DNA of 64,000 nucleotides from Chroicocephalus ridibundus (Eukaryota; Chordata; Aves; Charadriiformes; Laridae). The notes beneath the pieces were generated by a model. That model had not been told where the DNA came from and made no database searches. It was given only the letters and a program-made list of their open reading frames with translations. A program made the position numbers and the translations under genes. Positions 1 to 11,000 of this stretch are shown piece by piece (position 1 is the first letter of the stretch; every line of letters starts with the position of its first letter). The stretch is taken from assembly GCF_963924245.1 (NCBI RefSeq), contig NC_086288.1, positions 1,531,501 to 1,595,500 of the forward strand. The letters run 5' to 3'.

Positions 1-1440
1 TAAATATTAGCCTCAACAATTCAGCTGCTTTCTTTCCAATTACTCAGTCCTCAGTGAGCCCCATAGAAGAGAAATTCACTGTGCAAAGGTACCTTTATCT
101 CTGTCACCTGGCACAGAACGACATGCCCGGTGTTTCCACAGTCAGCAATTGATAAAGAACAAGGAGCTTCATATCAAATACTGTTTCATCTTCTTTTACC
201 AAAAGAATTACTGAGTTCTAAGCAAGAGTGGACAAAATGCAATGAGGTCCTAGGAAGAGAAGCTTTATCCTACGCTGTAACGTGAATGTTAGGAGAGGCA
301 AAAAACCATAATAATTGAACTTAGGTGCTTCCAGAGGGCTGGTGCCGGGCTCCGTGTATACTTAGGAGACTTTTAGCTCTTGCTTGTGCTCACAGGGGGA
401 ACAGGGTGAGCTAGAGTCGGGATCAGTGCTGGCACCCATGACTGAATGGCCAACAAGGGGAGTGGCAGTGGCAGGGGCAGGGTTCGGTGCCTGCACTGGG
501 GAGGCAGCTGGGGTCCAGCAGGCAGGGGGAGACGGCCAAAATCCTGGGCTCTTTGCTGGGAGCCACTGGCGTCTTCCCTGGCCGAGGAATGGTCTCCAGT
601 GGCTCACACGGACACAACAGAAGAAGAAGAAAACAAATTAAAAGGGTTAAAAAAAAAAAAAAAAAGAGAGCACAGTTAGACCTGGGTTTGTTAATGAGCG
701 ATGAGGCGGGGGTGTGTGTGCATTTAGAGCTGGATTTCCCAGAGCACTACAAAACAAAAGCAAAGCCAACAGAACACAAGGTCGAGATGGTGCAGGGGAG
801 AGATGGGAAGAGACCTCATGTGGCAAGTCAGAAATAAATGTCACAAGATTAGAAACAGCAGCATAATTTGCAGCACTAAGCCCGGTTTCATCCTCTCAAC
901 TGGTTTCTTCCTAACCATTCATCACCTGCAGAGCACTGTTCACCCTCCCTCAGGAGGTTTTTGTGTGGGGGTTTTTTTTTTTGTTTTTTTTTGTTTTTTT
1001 TAATGGCAGTGCAACGTCTCTGGTTCTGAGGCGGCGCCTGACGTACAGACACCTGTTACAGGCAGCACCGTTTAAAGTATTTAGACTGGGCTGGATCCGC
1101 TTCTCTTTCTGGAAAGCATCAGTCCTCTGCATTCAGCCTGGAAATAAAATGAACCAAACTACCCGGGGCTGGAGGAAACAGGAAAATGTTCGAAAAAAGG
1201 TTCGGGGGCGGGGTGGGGGGGGGAGGTAAATCATCGTTTGCCGGGGGGTGCCCAGGCAGGCGGCTCACCGCAGGCCCGCGGCTGTGTCCCGGGGGGGGCC
1301 TCAGCGGTCTCAGGCCTGCCGGCGTCACGGAGACATGGCGAGACTCTGCCATATTGCAGTTTATATAAAAAAAAAAAAATAAAAAAAAAATCCAACACAC
1401 TAATTAAACGGAGGCGTATGTCGTAGATTTTTTTGGTGGC
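1..1440. other. Non-coding flank upstream of the first CpG island
   Basis: I see no gene here. The stretch holds homopolymers typical of vertebrate intergenic DNA: an A-run near 650-665, a T-rich block near 971-1000, A-rich sequence near 1366-1390 and a T-run near 1441-1454. Short open frames occur in several phases, but none has a recognisable domain or splice context. A G-rich stretch at 1204-1223 (runs of 5, 4 and 9 G separated by single bases) could form a G-quadruplex. Confidence 0.6.
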
Positions 1441-1489
1441 TTTTTTTTTTTTTTAAAGGTACGGGCCTGGTTGGAGGGGGCCTGTATTA

Positions 1490-2080
1490 AAAGGCGAGGT
1501 CCCGGCCAGCAGGGGGCGCTGGCGCTCCACGGTTGGGCGGTGGCGGCGGCGGCGGGCCCGCGCGGCGGGGGGGAGGCGGGACTTCCGCCTGCCGCTTAAT
1601 GGCCGCCCCGCGCGCGGGTAGCTTCCGGCGGGGCGGGCATGGCGGCGGGTCTTGAGGAGGCCGGGCGGGCCGGCGGCTCTCGGCGGGCCCTGCGGCTGGC
1701 GGAGCCTGCTCGGGGCCGGGCTGGGAGCGCGGAGGCGGCGGCGGCGGGAGGCTGCCGCGGGGGCCGCCGTCCTTTCAGCAGCGATGGCGGCAGCCGCCGG
1801 CCCCAAGCCCGCCGTCGGGCCTCGCGGTGCCCGAGCCTCGCCTGTGGCAGCCGCCTGGGAAATCAGCGTGGCCGCGGCCGGAGGCTGTCTGCAGGTGAGC
1901 CGGGGGTGACGGGCGGCAGCCGCCGCGTGGCATTGATCCCTTCGGCCGCTCAGGGAGCAGCAGCGAGCGGGCGGGCGGGTGTCGCTTTGTTGCCGGGCGG
2001 GGGTCGGAGAGCCGGTGGGCTTCGGGCGGGGGGAGCCGGAGCTGACAGCGGGAGCCGCTTCTTCGGGGTTCGCTGAAGAC
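1490..2080 (+). promoter_or_regulatory. CpG-island promoter 1
   Basis: The segment is very GC- and CpG-rich compared with its AT-rich surroundings and has no TATA box. Motifs visible are ACTTCCG at 1581-1587 and CTTCCGG at 1622-1628 (ETS/GABP-like), ATGGCGGC at 1639-1646 and 1784-1791 (YY1-like), several GC boxes, and the CTCF site at its left edge. An AG|GTGAGC splice donor at 1894/1895 marks the end of a first exon, so transcription is probably rightward. ATGs at 1639 and 1784 are in different frames. The exact start of transcription cannot be read from sequence. Confidence 0.7.
1506..1520 (+). promoter_or_regulatory. CTCF binding motif
   Basis: CCAGCAGGGGGCGCT matches the core CTCF consensus at every informative position. 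It sits at the upstream edge of the first CpG island, about 130 bp before the first ATG in the island. CTCF sites are often found at promoters and domain boundaries. Here the site lies 18 kb from the satellite array with ERV debris between. Occupancy is not shown by sequence alone. Confidence 0.7.
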
Positions 2081-5000
2081 GTGTTTTTTTAGCCATCCGT
2101 TTGTCCTGGGCAGTTCCCTGGCGGAGCCGTGTGACGCACACAGTAATGCGGGTACCCCCGGGGCGGCTGCCGGTGGTCTGTGGGCCCGTCAGGGAAGCTC
2201 CGGTCAGGAGCCGATCACTTGCCTAGGCGGCTGGCAAACCTCCCCAGTCCCTTCCAGTGCACGGTGCTTCAGGCCCCTTGAAAACTTTTTCGCCAGATGC
2301 GCTTCTTGTAGAGAGAGGGCGGATCTGTCATCTGAAACATCTTAGTGTGAGAGAAGGTATGTTTTGCCTTAAAACTGTCAGCCCATTATGTTACACAGTG
2401 TCATCATGTGGTGTGTCTCGTGACTGATGAAGGAAGAGGTGATCCATCTGCTGCTGCTCCTTGGAAACAGATGGCTTTGTTTTCATAGTTCCAGAGTGTG
2501 TGGTTGGGGTCAATGCTGTGATGTAATCCTGTCCTCAGAAGCCGTTTAGCTCGGTTTCTCTTGATCACGGTGTCTTACGTGGTGTCATCCTCTCCTTTCC
2601 TACTAAAAAGCTGCTAGGGATTTCCCTCAGGAAGAGCTGTCGTTCCTCAAGCACCATGTGTCGTGTTTCAGAGGGGACTGGGACCAGGGTGTTGTCAGCA
2701 AGGCTGCCGGGAGGGGAGGCAGAGGAGGGGTCTGCTACAATAGCACCAGGGCTGAAGCAGGGAGCCCAGAAGGGGCTGCTTTGCTCGTGGGAGTTACCGG
2801 GATGGGGAAGGAGGACTGCGTGCTCCGTGGCACGGGAGGAAGCCCATCTTTTCAACCAAGAAGTTGAGGTGGCCTATCCCACGGGGTTCTGGGTGGTCTT
2901 TTGGCTCCAGGGTTGCAGAATGGAGGCCCAGGAGCTGCCAAAGTTCCTCCGCTGGCGGGACAGGGGCAGAACAGAGTGTGTCTCCCCAGGCCTATGTCTC
3001 GGTGACAAGTTGGTGGGGCCTTTGTGCCTGTGAGGACTAGCCTGCCAGGTCCCAGATGGACTCTGCTCTGGGAGCAGGCAGGGCAGGAAGCATCCAGACA
3101 GGGTGAGGCGTAGCCTAGCATGAACTGAATGCCTGGCTGGCACTGAAAGCACACAGGCTCAAAGAGGGATGGCTGCAATAAGTGCTTCTGCCAGTAGCCA
3201 TCTAAGTGACACAACCCTTCGTTTTTTTTTTTTTTTTTACAGATCCTGTCCCACATGAAGGCCTTGTGGTTAGCTGATCTGATGAACGACAAAGCCATTC
3301 GTTTCCTGAACTGCTTGGCTGGGCCATGCAGAACTGTGCCTGGTTGGTGTAAATGCTGCCGTGACTTTGTTGATAAAGACTGTTTTTCCTTGACAGAGAG
3401 TTGTTAACTGCCCCAGTACTTGATAGCTGCTTGTAATTTACTCTTGAGTGAACGTCTCTGAAGAGAGGCTTGTGGCCAAAAGGAGAACTGAAGCGTCGCA
3501 CTGGCCTGTGCACCTTGTTGAAGGCAGTGTGGATGTGACGGACTTCCCTGCAGAGCTCGGACTGGAATAAGCAACCTGACAGCCAGCGTAACCCCAGAGA
3601 AGCCTGTTTTTTCGAGCAGTCATGGCACCCATGTATGCCATGTCTGTGTCTCAGATAGTAACTACGTGACAACAATAGTGCTAATAACTTGGATTCCTGG
3701 AGCAGTTTTTCATGTGAGCATTTGGAAGTGCTGAAGGCATTGCTAGCTCGGATGTCTCTGATCCAGGTAATTCCATTCCAGGAGCTAAATGCCTTCATTT
3801 AAGCAGCTGCTGCCAAAGAAGGGGAACTGGAAATAGCATACGCAGCCAACCACCATGCAAAGGGCTGTGGAAAGGAGTTGAAGAATGTTTTGAGATGGTG
3901 ACTGAGGTGAGTGAGTTGGCTCATTGGATAGGCACCTGGCTAGAGATGGGAGGGATAATAAACAAGGAAGACTCAAAAGGGAGCTCCTGTGCAAGGAAGG
4001 AATACCAGACGACTTCTGGGGGTGAATGAAGGCGGCAGTGCCCGCAGAGCAGGCTGAAGGACCTGCCTGGCTCCACCGCCTGGTTTGCAGCGTGTGAATT
4101 GCCAAGCCAGCTGCAGGGAAACTGGCCAACATGAGATGTTTGTTGGCTGTTCACAGCTCTGTCTGTTACCAGGCATAGGAGGTATTACAGGCTCTGGGAG
4201 CTGTAAATGTATCAGGGCACTGTAACTGCCAGGATCAGCACAGCTCTGCTGTGCGCACCCGCTGAGAGCCAGTGAGGAGTAAGAAGGGAAGGCAGGTGCT
4301 GAGCTGGTGGCATCTGCACTGGCTGTTGGTGAGGCAGGACCTGCACACCCCTTGGGTTGAACGCTTGCACAGGCAGTCAGCTGTCAGGGAGGCAGGAGAG
4401 AGGAGTGGCCTTGCAGGAACAAGGGCAGGATCGCAGAAAATGTACCTAGCAGGTATGCGTAATGAAAATACACATTTTTAAATGGAAATGGCTTTGCCAA
4501 GCCTTGGTAATGTGAGGTGGCCCTTGTGCCCTTTTGTCCTGCCTATTCTTGAAAAGGCTCTCCTTGTCTTCCCCCTCTCTCTTGCTGTTGGCCTAATATT
4601 TCGCTGCCTCCACTGACGGAAGGGGGGATAGAGGAAGTGTCGATAGAATTGTGAAAAGCTTTTCCAGTGGTCTGGATTTGAATCTAGATGTAAGTGTTCT
4701 TTTCAAACCTTTTCTGAGACGAAATAAGAACCTGCTATTGCACGCTACTAGTACTACTACAGGGGAAGTAAAGAATTTTTTCCTTTTACTTAATGAATTG
4801 GGGAGGGAGGAGGAGGTAAGAAGCAAAAAGCTACAAGGAGAAGTTAGTTTGTGATATTCTTGATGTGTTGAGGAATATCAGGCTCTTGAAAGCAGTTCAA
4901 GTATTTTTCACGGGTATCCTAATCCAACCTTGCAGACCCAAGTCTTTAGGCTTTAGATCAAACTTCGAGTCCCTGGACCTTTGAAATTCGCAAGTCAGCA

Positions 5001-8000
5001 GCCTGCTTTTTGCCTGGTATTGCTTACGGCTGTAAGAAATAAGTTCTGGTCCGAATGACATAGGCTCAGGCAGAATCCTCTGTGAAGCACATTTTCATTC
5101 ACGTTCTTGCAAGAGCGGGTGACCTAGAAAGTAGGCACACTTTCAGTTCTTGAAACACACCTTTTTATTTCCTAATCCCAGACAATTTTTTCCCTCCCCT
5201 GTTTCCCATTGGTTAGGTACTGCAGGGTTCACAATCTGTCCGAGGCGCCCAAATTCTTCCTAGATATCTTGCCTGTGTTTATTTCTCTTTATGCTACACC
5301 TAAAGGAATTATCCGACTAGTTTATTTCTTTCCTTGGTGGTAAAAAAATTGCTCAATGTCATTAGCCCTGGTTAAATGTTTGACTACCCTTCTAGACACT
5401 AATGCAGTAGGAATCAGTTTGTCCTTTTGTCTGTGTGATAAGAGATGTTCTACAAGCCTTTGCTGGAGCCCCTTTGTCTCAGTCATTCCCTTATCGTGTC
5501 ACCTCTGATGGGAACGGCTTTTCTCCTCTGCAAAAGCAATACCTGCCTTTCTTACATGGCTGTCCTAGGGAGTCTAAAAGCAGGAGTGCTCCTTAATTTG
5601 ATTTGTTGTGGGTATGGGGGGGTGTGGTTGTCGTCCCCCCCCCCCCCCCCCCCGCCGCTGTATCGGTGTGATGATGACACGGAGAGGAGGGGGTGGTTCA
5701 TTCCTCTTCCTGCCATTGGTGAAGTGGGAACCTAAATCTGTCAGTCTGGGGTCTCAGACCAGTTTTTGTAGCATTGTAGGCATGGGAGCACTTAGGGCCT
5801 TTGGTCAGGAGACGGCTTTATTTATGCCAAGTATATGTTAGCAAAAGTGCGCAATATTGCTTGCGGAGAGAAAGACCTGAGTGCTGCCCAGCTCTAGTAT
5901 TTGCTCTATGTACCCAAAAAATGGCTGGTTTAATCTTGCTCAAATTTTTGGTTGCTTGTTGGTGGTTGCTTTTATTCTTACAAGAAAACTGCCAAGGATT
6001 TTAGTGAAAAATGGCTTTCCCCAGTGGTGGTGGAGGAGATGAAAGAACCTAGAAACTGCTTCTTCTCATAAATCCTGAAGTACGTGCAGCTGTATGAAGC
6101 TTGCTGCTGTAACCAGCTAGTAACTTCCATTGTTTTAACTATTGAAAGGCATATTCCACCCTCCCGGACCTCCGCACACAAAGCATGATAGTATTTGCTA
6201 ACCTAACTTGCTAATTAGGTAATTGCTTGAGTAACACTTGCCTCTTTCCTTTTCCTAGAGGGATGATCTGCCTTGTCTTGGAAGCAAGAAAATGTCCCAC
6301 TCTCGGATGCTTTTGATGGTTTTTCCGCTTAACTTGAGGTAAATCACTTCAGCTTGGACGTGCGCCTCTGGAGTGTTACCTGGTACTGTGTGTGGTTGTT
6401 GTCAGCACTGGGGGAAAGTGAAGGGCAAAACTTGGCAGAATATTGGCCTATTTACTCTCCTATATAAAAGGATGCACTTTGGCAAGTTTGACAAATGAAT
6501 TGTGATACTGACTGAGGTTCTGTGATTACACCCTCAGAGAGGCTGTAGCCAACGCACACATCAGCACAGTGTAAGTCGTGGGCAACTTCATTCCTACCCC
6601 CAAAAATGAGAACTGAAAAAAACCAAACAAAACCTTACTAGGCTGCCTTTTTTTTTTTTTGTGCAGGACACTGATTTTCAGTATTCCTCACCCCTGTTTG
6701 GTATGCGAGAGTTAGAACCACTGGCAGCAAAGGTTTCTTGCAAGCTTCTGGTTAAACCCTACCCGCTTGCCCCTGCTCTCCCTCCGGTTGGATTCTGCCA
6801 GCTCCTGGGTTGAGCACAGAGCTGACTGCACAGGGGACTGTCCTGCGGTCAATTCTGGAGCTGGAGGAAGGGCCCTTCCCCAGCCTTTCTGCAGCTCAGG
6901 GCCCAGCTGTGGCTCTACAGTTAGTGGTTTAGGGGGGGCTGGCAGTGATGGGGTGGGGAAGAGGGGGCTGGCTGTAGCACTCCCTCTCTGGAGGGCTCAC
7001 TGTTGAGCTGAACACAGCTGCTCCTGAGCTGGTGCCCAGCAGCTTGTGTATCAAGTGGTGGTATTCTTTGGTTACCAGTAAAAAAGGACTTTGGTTGAGA
7101 CGTTCTTTGTGTGAGGGCACGGACTCCACTGATGAGAGGGGGCTGAGAGTTTTTGAATGCAGGGGGGAGTGAGCAGAGGATATTCTATTTTTCTTGATCC
7201 GGGATTAGTTTTGCCTTGTCTGCTGTCTCTCTTCCTATTGCCCTGTTGCTCTGTAGTTTGTTCCTAACTGTACCTGCTCCAGGCCCTGTGTTGTCCCCAA
7301 GGTGTTTCTGTCGTACCTGCACAGGAGGATTTGGTGAGGAGTTGTTGGAGTGACAAAAAGCGCTGATGGGTCAAAGCTGCAGGGACAAATACAGTTGTTG
7401 AGAGTCCTTCTGTCTCAAGCCACCCATAAGCAGTGTAATTGGCTGCATGGGCCACCACCTGTGGGTGGCAGCTGTCTCACCTACCTTCCTGATAGGGGGT
7501 GGGGGGAGTACTTCTATTTGGGTTAAAGCTTTGCTCTCTAGGGGTTCTGTTTTTAAACCTAATGGAAAGCTTCTACAGTCCTACTGCCAAAGAAATGCTA
7601 GCAAGAGCCAGCCTGTCTGCCAGGGCCTCTTGCCTTGAAACTATGGATCCCTGCTCGTCGCTTATCAAGGTGTTAGACCTCAGGATAAAGGTCTGTTTCT
7701 CAAATAAAAATAGCAATCAGGAGGCTCACTGAGCTGATGATTTAATGGGATCATCCAAGTGATTGTCATTGGGGTTTGCTTCAGAAATTATTTTCTTGAT
7801 GGGAGACAGCTGGCCTCTTAAAAATAGGGTGCCTGGCAGGCATCTCCTTGCACTGGTGGGGTGTTGACTTCCCCTTGGAGCGCTTGTGCGAGCAGGCTAA
7901 TGCCAGCTCTGACAAGCAGAGTGATGGGTTGGTGGCCTGATGGAAGTTGGGATTTGATTATATTTGAGAACCGTGTTGTTGCTGTGATGAGCTAGACTTG

Positions 8001-11000
8001 TCTTGTCTGAGATCATGTATGTTCCTGATGTAGGAGCACTAGGTTGATGCTTAGGAGGTATGTGCTTAAATTATAACTTAACTGAAATTATCTTGTGTAT
8101 TACATAATTTCTTTAGTATATGTGAATTAAAAATATGCAGTCAGTGGTAAGATGGATAGTTTCTAAGAAAAAACATACTCACTTGGGCAAGTATTTCACG
8201 TTACTTTCTTGTTGTAGCAAAGTGAAGAATATCTTCTCTGCCTGTTGACAGCTGTAGTGTGCTTCTCCAGGCAGGGGCTACCTGTTGCTGGGTCTGTGCC
8301 AGCACAGCGGTGGTGCAGGGGTGTGAACTGGTGGTGCTGGTGGACTGAGCTGGATACAGGGGAGACCGGAGCCTGGGAGCTGTGCTGGAGTCATGCTGAG
8401 TTGGGATGAAGCCAAGGGCCTGTTGGAGAAGATGTGACAGCGTTAGTCTGAAGTCTGTATGAGGTTACGCTCTGGCCACGTGCCTCTTCTTTCTCCATCT
8501 CTTGGAGATGCTGAGGCTGCTCCTCTGCTGCGCCTGTGCTGGGGAGTCTCTACCCGGGTGGAGACAGGGCTTCTGCGGCCTTGGCATTTTATACCTTTTC
8601 CTTGTAGTGACACTGTGGTAACCATTACCAGGAAGGTGAATGCTTGAACCTGTAGTGCATAAATCAGCTACAGACAGAATTTCTGAGGGAAGACCAACAG
8701 GAGGAAGAAAATGGCAAGTTCACAAGAAATTGTGTCTGTCAAACATATCAAAGTTTAATTGCCAAATGCTGTTCGGCAATGTGTTCAGAGTGGCTATTTT
8801 TGGTTAGGATAAGTTTTTGGGAAATCCAGGCTTGTGTGTAGCAAAAGTTGTCTGTCTGTGTCCTGCTCCACATGTCTGGCGGTAGGGCAGTCGTTCCCTG
8901 CTCTCAGTGTGGCCTCCTTAGTGCTGCAATATTTTGACCTGAGAGATGGGTTTAGGAATGGAAAGCGAACACCTGTTTCCTGTAAGGGCTGTGAACGCTT
9001 GCCCTTTTCTCCGTCCGCTGCTTTCCTGCGTGTGAGATAAAGCTGCTTTATTGTTCTCCACGGTCCATAGTCTAACTATCTCTGAAGCTGCTGCTGCTGT
9101 GGGTTTGCCACTTGTGCTACTGTGTTTTTGCGGAGTTATCATTGAGGCTTTCAGTTTAAAGCTTCAGAGACTGCATCCCCTGAGATGGGTGCGGGTGAGG
9201 CTGAGCTTGGGCGTGCAGCCTGCTCTGGCGGGGATGCTCGGGGGCTCCTCATGAAACCAGCCGGGTATGCGCGGGCACCCACAGGGTTGCGCTCTGGTCA
9301 GAGAGCGTGCTGTGCTTTTGCTGTCGGGAGAGGGAATAGAGCACGTGCCTGGTAAAGCCAAGGGCAGTCAAAAGGCCCGTACCAACAACTGTGCAGAGAT
9401 GGTGCCAGATGCTTTGTCTTCCCTTCGGCTGTAGTCTTCGCAAACCTCCGCGAAAGAAGGAAGCCTTAGATTCCTCCCCAGCTTCGTGCTAAAGGTTTTT
9501 TTCCTCTCTCTCGGCAGAATGTCAACTGGCAGCGTTTCTCCGTGGTCGCCCTTTTGTTGTGCGGTGAGAGTGCAGGACAGGCGGAAAGGATCTGGAGTGT
9601 TCAGCGAGTACGAGGTACGTCTGCGATGGGCGTCTGCTTTTTTCCTAAGGTCCTTGCAGTGTGGACTTGGAAGTTAACATGAAAGCTTTGTTAGCTCTCC
9701 TCCTACAGTTTTTTGTATGAAATATTTAAAAAAAAATACCGGTGAAAATAGTGTAAGGTCTGTTCTGGAGCGTGTTACACAGCCAAAAGCATTCTCCAGT
9801 CTGCTGGTGCTTTTCGGAAGCCTGATGGATTGCAGCCCTGGGGATTTCATTTCCTCCACTCCCCCCCAGGAGCCTCAAAAGGAAAAGCATTTTGGGGGGG
9901 ATCTCTTATCTTATTGGCTTTTCTATTAAAAAAAAAAAGCTAAAATTGTATGATTTACAAACTGACTTGCGTTGTTTAAACTGCCACTGCCAAATAGCTG
10001 TAGCATACAATGTATGAGGCATATTTAAGCAGTTAGGTGTTTGTTCTAAAGGTTTAAAAAGAGAGGCAACTGGATGTTACCGGGTTTTTCCTGGTATTAA
10101 GACCGAGCGCTCTGAGGTACTTTATTTCTGTCTGGCTTTCAGTGGCGCGTTTCTCCGGCAGACCAGTAGCATCTCTCTCGGGCAGTGCTGCTGGCCAGAT
10201 GCCCCTCCTCCTTGTGTAACACCCAAAAAAACCCTGCAGTCAAAGTATTGCTGTGTGTTTTGGAGAGGGGTAGTTTCAGAGCGTATCAGTTCACAGCTGT
10301 GTGAGGTAAATTAGTGCCAAAGGAGAGTCAAATACTTGTAGAGTATGAGTATTTTTACTGGATGTATATAAACATAGTGTCATCTTTTCAGCACGAATTG
10401 AATGACCGAGCTTTGTTCTTTATTGTTCCTCGTGCTCTTCAGGGTTTGACCCATCCCTCTCAGCTGTATCGACCCAGTGAGCAAAGTGAGTGGCAGCGGC
10501 GACGGCAGCAGCAGCGCGAGGGCTGTAGCTGCGGCGGTGGGTCCGTCGGCGTCGATTCTGGTTACAGCCCAGCCCGGTCCTGCCGCCCTGAGCGCAGGGT
10601 GGCGGATCTCCCTGCGGCAGCCCTGGGAGGAAGGGGCCGGGCGTTTCCCAACACCAGAGAAACAGGTGTGTGTGAATAAAAAGGGATGTGTGTGTCTGTG
10701 GGGGTGACGACATCATTTGGGGTGCCCCGGCCTTACCGAGGGGGCGATGATGTGGCAGAGGAGCAGGTGAGCAGGGGGTTGTGGGTCGCCAGGGTTCCCC
10801 CCCTGCCCCAAAAGAGGCGGGTCATGACCCCAAAATGTGTGAAAATTGTTGGGGGTGGATTAAAAAACGTTAAAACCTCTGAATGTGGGTGTGAGACATT
10901 GAAATAGAGTAAAGTGTGTCATCTTTGTATTGATAAATAATTTATGTATATAGGAGTTAAAAATAAAACCCCGTATCTCTAAGCATTCTGTGGTTCTATG

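Larger units (their letters stand above)
2081..6258. other. Intron 1 of the hypothetical gene
   Basis: Mostly unremarkable sequence between the first CpG island and the proposed second exon. It contains a T17 tract at about 3222-3238 followed by an acceptor-like CAG, a 19-base C run at 5635-5653, and scattered short open frames that I regard as chance. No further exon, RNA gene or mobile element could be supported. Confidence 0.5.

Noticed and set aside
1453..2141. Open frames from ATG 1639 (145 codons) and on the minus strand in CpG island 1
   Set aside because: GC-driven; the 1639 frame passes through the splice donor at 1895 and would stop early if spliced.
10984..11000. CR1 retrotransposon 3' end
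   Set aside because: ATTCTGTGGTTCTATG looks like the CR1 octamer tail, but no CR1 body is visible next to it; kept only as a remark under the dispersed repeat.
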